Of a stretch of 32,680 bases of DNA, positions 16,282-23,226 are shown in pieces. This stretch comes from FEN-1219 sp035548835 (GTDB lineage Bacteria; Pseudomonadota; Gammaproteobacteria; Steroidobacterales; Rariloculaceae), in contig DASZSB010000081.1 in assembly GCA_035548835.1 (NCBI GenBank), forward strand, positions 1-32,680, in the 5' to 3' direction. The notes beneath the pieces were generated by a model, which did not search any database, was not told the DNA's origin, and saw nothing but the letters and a program-made list of their open reading frames with translations. A program made the position numbers and the translations under genes. How positions within the stretch are numbered: position 1 is the first letter of the stretch; every line of letters begins with the position of its first letter.

Positions 16282-17036
16282 ACACGTTGCGGCGTTGGAT
16301 CCGTCGAACGGGTGCAAGGCTCGACGCCCGCCGCGGCTTGAAGAGCCGCGATCCATTTGTCGTGACCCGTCAACTCGTGACTCGACCGGCGCCCGTCATC
16401 CTTGACGTCGGGGCCCATATCGGCGACACCGTTGCGCGCTATCGTTCGCTGTTTTCCGACGCGTACATCCATGCGTTCGAGCCCTTCCCTGGATCCTTTG
16501 ACCGGCTCGCGATGACCATCGGCCGCGATCCCCGCACCTATCTTCATCGTCTCGCGCTGACGGACCGCGAAGGCGCCGTCAGTCTGAACGTAAATCGCAG
16601 CGACGCCACCAACTCGATACTGGCGAGCGACGGACGCGCGGCGTTCTTCTGGGGCGAGCAGAAGCTCACGACCGAGACCAGAATCGACGTCAGCGCAAGC
16701 ACCCTGGACGGCTTCGCGTCCCGCCAGCGGGTGGATCACATAGACGTATTGAAGATCGACGTGCAGGGAGCGGAATTCTCGGTCTTGCAGGGTGCCAACG
16801 AAACGCTGCGACAGCACCGGATCGACGTGCTCTACATGGAACTCATCGTCGCGCCCACTTACGTTGGGCAACACAAGCTACACGAGTACCTGGCACTACT
16901 CGATTCTCTGGGGTACGTGCTGTTCGCTTTCTACAATCAGGCACGAAGGAATGGGCGCTTGATCCAGGCCGACGGGCTGTTCGTAAGCGAGCCTTTCCTT
17001 CGGCGCCGTGAGGAGCAGGGGCCGAGTCCGACCTAG
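16278..17036 (+). CDS. FkbM-family SAM-dependent methyltransferase (1)
   Basis: Methyltransferase-fold protein of 252 residues. The SAM-binding motif I is ILDVGAHIGDTVARY (about residues 41-55), followed by IHAFEPFPGSFDRL. The FkbM signature DVLKIDVQGAEFSVLQGA lies in the middle and YMELIVAPTY follows. FkbM enzymes O-methylate sugars or polyketides. Next to fcl the likely target is a sugar of the surface glycan (inference). The ATG overlaps the fcl stop in ATGA, so it is the last gene of the coupled asnB-gmd-fcl chain. Codon use looks less GC-biased than in gmd or fcl, which hints that it was acquired separately. The stop is 9 bases from the convergent second FkbM gene. Confidence 0.87.
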   Translation: MNTLRRWIRRTGARLDARRGLKSRDPFVVTRQLVTRPAPVILDVGAHIGDTVARYRSLFSDAYIHAFEPFPGSFDRLAMTIGRDPRTYLHRLALTDREGAVSLNVNRSDATNSILASDGRAAFFWGEQKLTTETRIDVSASTLDGFASRQRVDHIDVLKIDVQGAEFSVLQGANETLRQHRIDVLYMELIVAPTYVGQHKLHEYLALLDSLGYVLFAFYNQARRNGRLIQADGLFVSEPFLRRREEQGPSPT

Positions 17037-17045
17037 AGGGCAGCG

Positions 17046-17894
17046 TCACCAGCGTTTCCGCACCGAACGATATACCCTTGCGAGCCTCCTCATAACCGGC
17101 CCAAACGTGTCCGGAAATCGGCGAAACGGTCTTGCAACGAGCTGCATTCGCTTCTCGCGGTACGGAATACCGTGCCAACCGAGCTTTCCGTATCCGCGTA
17201 TGAACACCGTGCCGTCCATCCCGTTGAAGATATACGTCACCATTGACTCATCTGGGCGGATGGCAGCTGGCGAGTTGTCCTCGATGCCGAACGCCGCGAA
17301 GAAGTCGCGGCGAACGAATAGCGCGTTGTGCAGAGTAGCCGCGACGAGTTCATAGCCTTTTTCCCGACCAAGCCGAGTCAGCGCCAGAAGACTGGAGCCC
17401 TGATTCACGTTCATGTCGGCGGGCTGCACGAAATCTACTGGCGTGGGAATCGTCGGGTTGTACTCGATGACGACCACGCGAGGTCGATACCGTGTAGTAG
17501 CCTCCCACACGTGGTAGTCGTTGCCGTCGATGTCGATCGACAGCACGTCAAACTCTTCGGGTATCGGAGTCCTGACCAATACCCTGTCCAGACCGTCAAC
17601 GGCTGAGAACCCGACGAATGCACTGATCGGCAGAACTTTCGGATTTCCCTCGAACCTGCGCGCAAGCTCTCGGAACCGTCGTTCCGACCCTTCGATGAGC
17701 ACCGCAGAAAAGCCGCGGCGGGTGATCAGTTCGTAGGTATTGCTGAGGTGACTGCCGTCCCACGCGCCGAATTCGACACACCAGCCGACCGGCTGCCCGA
17801 TCACGTCCAGGATCTTGGCAATGATCCCGTCCTCACCGTTCTGCGACGTCACGTTGGCCGCGTGCTCTAGCAGCCACCTGTCATCTTTCTTCAA
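17046..17894 (-). CDS. FkbM-like methyltransferase-fold protein (2)
   Basis: Protein of 282 residues related to FkbM/SAM-dependent methyltransferases. Motifs are CVEFGAWDGSHLSNTYEL (a motif-I variant), FSAVLIEGSERRF, DVLSIDIDGNDYHVW (motif-IV-like) and VVVIEYNPTIP. It is only distantly similar to FkbM protein 1, so it is not a recent duplicate. The start is TTG at 17894 with GGAG 7 bases upstream; no in-frame ATG is available nearby. It converges on FkbM gene 1. Proteins of this type are often found in glycan clusters and may methylate a sugar, but activity is unproven. Base composition is lower in GC than in the flanking genes, consistent with transfer. Confidence 0.78.
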   Translation of the reverse strand: MKKDDRWLLEHAANVTSQNGEDGIIAKILDVIGQPVGWCVEFGAWDGSHLSNTYELITRRGFSAVLIEGSERRFRELARRFEGNPKVLPISAFVGFSAVDGLDRVLVRTPIPEEFDVLSIDIDGNDYHVWEATTRYRPRVVVIEYNPTIPTPVDFVQPADMNVNQGSSLLALTRLGREKGYELVAATLHNALFVRRDFFAAFGIEDNSPAAIRPDESMVTYIFNGMDGTVFIRGYGKLGWHGIPYREKRMQLVARPFRRFPDTFGPVMRRLARVYRSVRKRW

Positions 17895-18179
17895 TCCGAA
17901 ACTCCATGTCGCACGAGTAGCCGACTGCGTTGGTTAGGGTGCGAGTTTCCGCGGCAGCGCATGTTACTTCGACGTCGACAAGTGTGCACGCATCCCAAGT
18001 AGCCATCGATCGCGTCCCGCAGATTTTTGCGCCCTGAAACGGTGCATCCGCGCGCATATCGCCGACCGCTCACTAGCACGCGTATCCCAGCATCACTCTC
18101 AGCCATCTGTCATCTACTTGACAGACGGATTAGCTCAAACATGCAACTATAACCATCCGCACATGGACGTTCTTATACG
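17895..18179. promoter_or_regulatory. Intergenic spacer between divergent FkbM-like and AraC-type genes
   Basis: A 285-base, relatively AT-rich spacer with no convincing gene. A consensus TTGACA lies at 18118-18123 on the plus strand ahead of the AraC-type gene, but the nearest TATA-like -10 (TATAAC at 18148) is 24 bases away, too far for a standard sigma-70 promoter. On the minus strand a TATAGT at 18146-18151 could be a -10 toward the FkbM-like gene, with a poor -35. Promoters probably lie here but are not defined. Confidence 0.35.
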
Positions 18180-18530
18180 ATGGAACTGGATCTGATTGCG
18201 CGCAAGGACCGCAGAATCGCGAAAGCCCTCGCCAACGTGTTGCAGAATCTCAGCACGCGACCATCTCGAACCGAGGTTGCACGGGTCGCATGCCTAGAGC
18301 CGACATACTTTTCCAAGCGCTTTGGACGCGTCGTCGGGCAAAGTTACGCGTCCTGGAACAGGGCGATACGAGTAGACAAAGCCTGCGGAATCCTGCGCAC
18401 GACGGATCGTTCCGTTCAGCAGGTCGGACGCGATGTCGGGTACGCGGACACGACCACGTTCGAGCGAGTTTTCCGGAAACTAACCGGAATGTGTCCTAGC
18501 GCATACCGGCGACGAACAAAACGAGAATGA
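18180..18530 (+). CDS. Stand-alone AraC/XylS-type DNA-binding protein
   Basis: Small transcription factor of 116 residues that is almost entirely an AraC-type double helix-turn-helix. The first HTH is TRPSRTEVARVACLEPTYFSK and the second is VQQVGRDVGYADTTTFERVF, followed by the family ending FRKLTGMCPSAYRRR. There is no N-terminal ligand-binding domain, as in MarA/SoxS-sized members. Activity may therefore be set by expression level rather than by a ligand. The ATG at 18180 lacks a strong ribosome-binding site. It lies 134 bases upstream of the secreted FG-GAP protein gene on the same strand and may activate it or the divergent FkbM-like gene (inference). Codon use is clearly less GC-rich than in flanking core genes. 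Confidence 0.82.
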   Translation: MELDLIARKDRRIAKALANVLQNLSTRPSRTEVARVACLEPTYFSKRFGRVVGQSYASWNRAIRVDKACGILRTTDRSVQQVGRDVGYADTTTFERVFRKLTGMCPSAYRRRTKRE

Positions 18531-18610
18531 CACCAAACGCCGAAAGAAGCACACGGAACGCCGACGTGGGGTTGGACGCCAAGAACTAGGCTATGTGCGC
18601 GTCGTTTGCA

Positions 18611-18625
18611 CGATCCAAAGGATCG
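18611..18625. promoter_or_regulatory. Perfect inverted repeat upstream of the FG-GAP protein gene
   Basis: CGATCC-AAA-GGATCG, a perfect 6-base inverted repeat with a 3-base centre, 39 bases before the ATG of the secreted FG-GAP protein. It could be an operator or a small hairpin in the mRNA leader. No function can be assigned. Confidence 0.35.
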
Positions 18626-18664
18626 GCTTGGTTCGAAAGGCACAGATTTCGTAGGAGGATTCAC

Positions 18665-19648
18665 ATGACACGTCTGGGTACGTTTATGGCGGCGGCACTG
18701 TTGACAGCGAGCACCATCGCACAAGCAGCGAGTGAGACATGGACCGTCCCGAATGCATGGGGCAACGGAAGCTACACGCGAGCGGGCGACTTCAATGGGG
18801 ACGGCAGGACAGACATCTTCACGATCGGCGGAGCCGCCGCTGGGATCTATTACAGCAACGGCCAGAACGCCTTCTCTGGGGTGCTGACCCGTTGTTGGCC
18901 AACAACCCCTCCCCCTCCGCTCGGTAATCCAGAGTGGGTAAAGGTCGGCAATTTCGACGGCACCGGCGCCGACGAATACGTCTCGCCCAGCGGAGGAACC
19001 GCGTACATTTACTCTTTCAATCTCGGCTACGTCTACCCACCCGGACAAGCACCATGCCCAGAAGGCTTCAACGCAGTTCCCATCAACAGCAGTTGGGGAA
19101 CCGCACCGTACACCTGGGTCGGAGACTTCAACGGGGATGGCTACGCCGATATAGCGTCGCAATACTACTCAGACGTCTACATGAAGTTCGGCAACGCCAG
19201 CGTAAAGACCGCCGGATTCAGCGCCGCTACATGGACGATTTCCGGCCCGTGGGGTCAGGCAGCGTACACGAAAGCGGGCGACTTCAACGGGGACGGTAAG
19301 ACTGATATCGCGTCCATGGCCGGCGGTAATGCGTACATGAAACTCAGCACGGGTAGCGGTTTCGTCAGTGTGACGTGGCCGATCAGCAACCTTTGGTTTC
19401 AAGGCGCGTACACCTTTGCCGGCGATTTCAACGGAGACGGTTTGGACGATATCGCCTCATGCGGCGGCAATACCTGCTACATCAAACAGAGCACGGGGAA
19501 TGGCTTCATTGATCCTGGCAACGTGACTATCGACCCAAGCTGGGGCAACGCAGAGTGGACGTTCGTCGGGGACTTCGAGGGTGATGGCAACGACGATATC
19601 GCGTCCGCGTATTACGGCAGCGTCTTCATGAAACTCGTTTCGCCCTAG
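18665..19648 (+). CDS. Secreted FG-GAP/VCBS repeat protein with six Ca-binding-like loops
   Basis: Exported protein of 327 residues. A signal peptide (MTRLGTFMAAALLTASTIAQA) precedes six repeats of 48-58 residues. Each repeat carries an acidic loop of the DFNGDG-x-x-D type: repeats 1, 3, 4 and 5 read DFNGDG, repeat 2 NFDGTG, repeat 6 DFEGDG. The consensus runs W-G-x-x-x-Y-T-x-A-G-D-F-N-G-D-G-x-x-D-I-A-S. Such repeats usually build a calcium-stabilised beta-propeller that binds glycans or proteins. No catalytic domain, lipobox or sorting signal is visible, so it is probably periplasmic or secreted by another route. The frame is open 24 codons upstream, but AGGAGG 6 bases before ATG 18665 and the signal peptide fix the start. 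A stem-loop follows the stop. The function is unknown. Confidence 0.88.
   Translation: MTRLGTFMAAALLTASTIAQAASETWTVPNAWGNGSYTRAGDFNGDGRTDIFTIGGAAAGIYYSNGQNAFSGVLTRCWPTTPPPPLGNPEWVKVGNFDGTGADEYVSPSGGTAYIYSFNLGYVYPPGQAPCPEGFNAVPINSSWGTAPYTWVGDFNGDGYADIASQYYSDVYMKFGNASVKTAGFSAATWTISGPWGQAAYTKAGDFNGDGKTDIASMAGGNAYMKLSTGSGFVSVTWPISNLWFQGAYTFAGDFNGDGLDDIASCGGNTCYIKQSTGNGFIDPGNVTIDPSWGNAEWTFVGDFEGDGNDDIASAYYGSVFMKLVSP
18788..19600 (+). repeat. Six in-frame coding repeats (acidic-loop units) of the FG-GAP protein
   Basis: The acidic loops begin at 18788, 18950, 19124, 19280, 19424 and 19571, with spacings of 162, 174, 156, 144 and 147 bases. The last three units are the most alike at the protein level, suggesting later internal duplication. 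Units are diverged at the DNA level. Confidence 0.8.
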
Positions 19649-19663
19649 ATTTGACTCGCGGGC

Positions 19664-19696
19664 GGGACTTTGGCTGCTTAACGTGGCCAAGGTCCC
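19664..19696 (+). terminator. Stem-loop after the FG-GAP protein gene
   Basis: GGGACTTTGGC (19664-19674) pairs with GCCAAGGTCCC (19686-19696), an 11-base stem with one G-U wobble and an 11-base loop, 15 bases after the stop codon. No T-run follows, so it is not a classic intrinsic terminator. It may act as a weak or bidirectional terminator, or protect the mRNA 3' end. The rest of 19649-19777 shows nothing else. Confidence 0.45.
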
Positions 19697-19777
19697 AGCC
19701 GCGCGTTTCCCTGCTTCCAGCCGGTCGATACGTTCGCGCGAAACACAGCCGGATCTGCGGCCGTCTAGGTGAGGGCT

Positions 19778-20692
19778 TCAGAACACAGTCACGCGCGCCA
19801 GTGTGCCGCCGAGCCACCAGGCCACTTCGCTGAACGTGGAGAGGTAGCTCGCGAACAGGTGCTGCGTGCGCGCGAGCAGCAGCAGATCGATCAGGTCCTC
19901 CGTGATGCCGGGAGCCGTCCGCCAGCTGTCGTGCCGCGCGGTCTCCCGAGGGAAGCACAGCACGCGGCCCGCGCCGTAGCGCACCTTGAGGTCGTCGACG
20001 ATCTCGTCGCTGTCGCTCACGACGAGGAAGCGCGCCCCTTTGTGGGCGGCGCCCATGAGACCCACCAATCGGCGCCGCGCCGGCAGATGGTACTTGCGGT
20101 AGCGGCGCGGATCGTCACGCCAGGTGCGGACCTGCACGCCGATGACGGTCGGGTCCAACGCCCCCGCGGCCCATTCCGCCGCGCGCGCAGCAATCTCGGG
20201 CCGCACTTCGATGCGCCGGAACAACGGTCCGTACACGTCGCGGAAATACGCCGGTATGCGTTCGTACTCGAGATCGATGTGCCGTGCGTCGGCGCGCGTG
20301 GTACGGCGCGAGTGCTGCTTTGGGAACACCATGAACCGATAGCGATCGCCGCGCCTGCCGGTCAGGTTCCACCATGCTTTGCCGATGCCGCGAACGATGG
20401 GGTGAGCACCCGCGCCGACGGTCGCGAATCCCCGCGGCAGATGCGCTTCGTCCTGCGGCAAGATCGCGAATCGCCACGAAGCGTAGACGGTGGCGTCGGG
20501 CGGCACGACGTCGATCGCACAGCCGTTCGCGAACAACTCGCCGAACGTGGCCGGCATGTTCTTGTTGAGCGGCCAGTGCACGCGCACGTCGTCGCCGAGC
20601 CTCATCGCAGACACCCACGACTTCAGCCGATTACCGAGACCCGCGTTCTCCGCGGACACGACGAGCGACGAGGAAATCGTGGCGTTGGTCAT
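19778..20692 (-). CDS. Putative GT23/NodZ-like (fucosyltransferase-fold) glycosyltransferase
   Basis: Protein of 304 residues. The N-terminal AENAGLGNRLKSWVSAMRL resembles the G-x-G-N-R-L-K start of NodZ and alpha-1,6-fucosyltransferase-like enzymes. The middle has the GDP-binding-type motif VIGVQVRTWRDD (canonically an H-x-R-R region), then FLVVSDSDEIVDDL. The C-terminus has DLLLLARTQHLFASYLSTFSEVAWW, typical of these folds. With gmd and fcl in the same region, a GDP-fucose donor is plausible (inference). The start ATG at 20692 lacks a good ribosome-binding site; the frame is open 43 codons further, but that extension lacks family features. It is divergent from the ABC exporter gene (113-base spacer, no promoter recognised). 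It could instead be an uncharacterised GT-B protein with another donor. Confidence 0.68.
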   Translation of the reverse strand: MTNATISSSLVVSAENAGLGNRLKSWVSAMRLGDDVRVHWPLNKNMPATFGELFANGCAIDVVPPDATVYASWRFAILPQDEAHLPRGFATVGAGAHPIVRGIGKAWWNLTGRRGDRYRFMVFPKQHSRRTTRADARHIDLEYERIPAYFRDVYGPLFRRIEVRPEIAARAAEWAAGALDPTVIGVQVRTWRDDPRRYRKYHLPARRRLVGLMGAAHKGARFLVVSDSDEIVDDLKVRYGAGRVLCFPRETARHDSWRTAPGITEDLIDLLLLARTQHLFASYLSTFSEVAWWLGGTLARVTVF

Positions 20693-20805
20693 CGAGCAGC
20701 TGGCGGCGACACTGGTGGGTGATTCTACACGGGCCGCCGGCAAACCCCGCGGTGCGCATGTCGCCCCACCGGTTTTGTGGCAATATCCGAAGCAGACACC
20801 CTCCC

Positions 20806-22647
20806 ATGAACCTCCCGGCACCGCCCAACAACGCGCGTCGCACCATCGAATGGGGCGCCCTGCGGGACCTCGCGCCCCATCTCTGGCCCGCAGGCAACCT
20901 CGCCGTTCGCGGGCGAGTATTGCTCGCGCTCGTGCTGCTGGCTGGAGCCAAGCTCGCCACGGTGTACGTGCCGTTGCTGTTCAAACGGCTCGTCGACCTG
21001 TTCGCTACGCCGCACGACACACCGATCGTGCTGCCGATCAGCCTCGTCGTCGGCTACGGGCTGCTGCGAATCGCCGCGATCGCGTTCGCCGAGCTGCGCG
21101 ACGCAGTGTTCGCGAAGGTCGCCCAGCGTGCCATCCGCACCGTGGCGCTGAAGACCTTCCGCCACCTGCACAGCCTCTCGCTGGCGTTCCATCTCGAGCG
21201 CCAGACCGGCGGGCTCTCGCGCGCGATCGAGCGCGGCACGAACGGCATCGACACGCTGCTGACGTTCATGCTGTTCAACATCGTGCCGACGCTGATCGAG
21301 ATCGCACTCGTCTGCGGCATCCTCTGGGCGTTCTTCGACGTCTGGTACGCCGTGGTCACGCTCGCCTGCGTGCTCGGCTACATCGCGTACACGCTGTCGA
21401 TCACCGAGTGGCGCATCAAGTACCGGCGCCAGATGAACGAGACCGACCAGGAAGCCAACACCCGCGCCATCGACAGTCTCCTCAACTACGAGACCGTGAA
21501 GTACTTCGGCAACGAGCAGTACGAGGCCAGCCGTTTCGACCAGGCGCTCGCGCGCTACGAGCGCGCCTCCGTGGCGAGCAAGAGCTCGCTGTCGCTGCTG
21601 AACATCGGCCAGGCCGCGATCATCGGCGCGGGGCTCGCGGTGCTGATGCTCATGGCTGGCCGCGGCGTGATCGCGGGGCGGCTCACGGTGGGCGACTTCG
21701 TGCTCGTGAACACCTACCTGATCCAGCTGTACATCCCGCTGAACTTCCTGGGGTTCGTCTACCGCGAGATCAAGCAGTCGCTGACCGACATGGAATCGAT
21801 GTTCCGCCTGCTGAACGTGAACGCGGACGTCAAGGACGCCCCGGGAGCCGAGCCCCTGCGCGCGGGCCCCGGCGCAGTCGAATTCGATCACGTGAGCTTC
21901 GCCTACGATCCGCGGCGTACCATCCTGCACGACGTATCGTTCCGCGTTCCGGCCGGCGCCAAGGTCGCGATCGTGGGCGCGAGCGGCGCTGGCAAATCGA
22001 CGATCTCGCGTCTGTTGTTCCGCTTCTACGATGTCACGGCCGGCACCGTGCGCATAGACGGCGAGGACATCCGCGACGTCACCCAGGCCAGCGTGCGCGC
22101 GGCCATCGGCATCGTTCCGCAGGACACCGTGCTCTTCAACGACACCGTCTACTACAACATCGCCTACGGACGTCCCGGCGCGTCGCCAGCCGAGGTCGAG
22201 GAAGCCGCGCGGCTTGCACGCATCCACGACTTCATCATGGCCTCACCCGACGGCTACCAGACGATGGTCGGCGAGCGCGGCCTGAAGCTGTCCGGCGGCG
22301 AGAAGCAGCGCGTGGCCATCGCGCGCACGATCCTGAAGCGGCCCCGGATCCTGCTGTTCGACGAGGCCACGTCGGCGCTCGACACGCGCACGGAGCGCGA
22401 AATCCAGACGTCGTTGCGCGAGGTGTCACGCGGCCACACGACGCTCGTGATCGCGCACCGGCTGTCGACGATCGTCGATGCCGACGAGATCATCGTGCTG
22501 GCCGAGGGTCGTATCGCCGAACGCGGCACGCATGCGGCGTTGCTCGCGCGCGGCGGTCTGTACGCCGCCATGTGGCAACGCCAGCTGCAGAGTCCGGACG
22601 AGGTGCCGGTCGAGGTGCCCGAGCAAGCGCTCGCCGCCCACCGGTAG
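20806..22647 (+). CDS. Atm1/HMT1-type ABC exporter (fused membrane and ATPase domains)
   Basis: Half-transporter of 613 residues that would act as a homodimer in the inner membrane. The N-terminal six-helix domain contains the Atm1/HMT1 signature region: DSLLNYETVKYFGNEQYEASRFDQAL is characteristic of mitochondrial Atm1 and bacterial heavy-metal/glutathione-conjugate exporters. The ATPase has Walker A GASGAGKS, Q-loop IVPQDTVLFND, signature LSGGEKQRVAIART, Walker B ILLFDEATSALD and the H-loop IAHRLSTI. Likely cargo is glutathione-linked sulfur or metal species (family knowledge); the glycan context would alternatively suggest MsbA-like lipid export, but the motif fits Atm1 better. ATG 20806 is chosen over an in-frame upstream ATG (20719) because the extra 29 residues are unlike the family. 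It converges with the Nudix gene (6-base gap). Confidence 0.9.
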   Translation: MNLPAPPNNARRTIEWGALRDLAPHLWPAGNLAVRGRVLLALVLLAGAKLATVYVPLLFKRLVDLFATPHDTPIVLPISLVVGYGLLRIAAIAFAELRDAVFAKVAQRAIRTVALKTFRHLHSLSLAFHLERQTGGLSRAIERGTNGIDTLLTFMLFNIVPTLIEIALVCGILWAFFDVWYAVVTLACVLGYIAYTLSITEWRIKYRRQMNETDQEANTRAIDSLLNYETVKYFGNEQYEASRFDQALARYERASVASKSSLSLLNIGQAAIIGAGLAVLMLMAGRGVIAGRLTVGDFVLVNTYLIQLYIPLNFLGFVYREIKQSLTDMESMFRLLNVNADVKDAPGAEPLRAGPGAVEFDHVSFAYDPRRTILHDVSFRVPAGAKVAIVGASGAGKSTISRLLFRFYDVTAGTVRIDGEDIRDVTQASVRAAIGIVPQDTVLFNDTVYYNIAYGRPGASPAEVEEAARLARIHDFIMASPDGYQTMVGERGLKLSGGEKQRVAIARTILKRPRILLFDEATSALDTRTEREIQTSLREVSRGHTTLVIAHRLSTIVDADEIIVLAEGRIAERGTHAALLARGGLYAAMWQRQLQSPDEVPVEVPEQALAAHR

Positions 22648-22653
22648 CGCGCG

Positions 22654-23220
22654 TCAGCGCGGCCCGTGCAGGCAGAGGTAGCGCCAGAGCGTCGCTGCGC
22701 AGAGCGCGTGATCGATCTCGCCCGAGAGCAGCAGCCCGCGCAACCCGGTCACCGGCACGAGCACCGGCTCGGTCAGCTCCGAGCCCGTGTTCTGCACGGC
22801 GCGCTCGGGCTCCACGTTCGTGGCGAAGTACGCGTACAGGCGGTTCGAGAACAGCGCCGGGTTCGGATTGACGACACCCAGCGACTGCGCATCATGCGCG
22901 CGGTAGCCCGTCTCTTCGAGGCACTCCCGCATGGCCGCCTCGGCCGGATCCTCGCCGGGATCCACGAGCCCTGCCGGAATCTCGAGCGTCACGCGCTGCG
23001 CGCCGTGGCGGAACTGCCGCACCAGGACGGCATTGCCGTCGGCAGTGATCGGCAGGATCTGGGCCCAGCTCGGCGAATGGATGCGATGGAACGTGTGCGG
23101 CTGGCCGTCGACGGGTGACACCGCGGTGGACCGTTCGACCGTGAAGATGCGGCAATCCGCCACGCTCTCCCGCGACAGCTCCCGCCATTCGTGCACGACC
23201 TGCGTGGGTCCCTTGCTCAT
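22654..23220 (-). CDS. Nudix hydrolase, ADP-ribose pyrophosphatase-like
   Basis: Protein of 188 residues with a complete Nudix box: Gly84, Glu90, then Arg98-Glu99 and Glu102-Glu103-x-Gly105, in GLVDPGEDPAEAAMRECLEE. The preceding VTLEIPAG and an N-terminal domain with FHRIHSPSWAQILPI resemble NudF/ADP-ribose pyrophosphatase types, which hydrolyse nucleoside diphosphate sugars with Mg2+. The start is ATG at 23220, 6 bases after the feoB stop, so it is likely the last gene of a feoA-feoB-Nudix transcript. A role in iron import is not known for the family; the link may be only transcriptional. Confidence 0.9.
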   Translation of the reverse strand: MSKGPTQVVHEWRELSRESVADCRIFTVERSTAVSPVDGQPHTFHRIHSPSWAQILPITADGNAVLVRQFRHGAQRVTLEIPAGLVDPGEDPAEAAMRECLEETGYRAHDAQSLGVVNPNPALFSNRLYAYFATNVEPERAVQNTGSELTEPVLVPVTGLRGLLLSGEIDHALCAATLWRYLCLHGPR

Positions 23221-23226
23221 GCGACG

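Noticed and set aside
17891..18106. A 71-codon frame on the minus strand whose TGA overlaps the TTG start of the FkbM-like gene
   Set aside because: No ribosome-binding site, no recognisable family and Arg/Ser-rich composition. The overlap resembles the coupling seen elsewhere, so it was considered, but the FkbM-like gene has its own GGAG.
18118..18153. Sigma-70 promoter from TTGACA and TATAAC ahead of the AraC-type gene
   Set aside because: The spacing is 24 bases rather than 16-18, and no acceptable -10 lies at the normal distance. Kept only as a weak note in the spacer entry.
20719..20805. N-terminal extension of the ABC exporter from an upstream ATG
   Set aside because: The 29 extra residues are unlike the family and lie in the divergent spacer.
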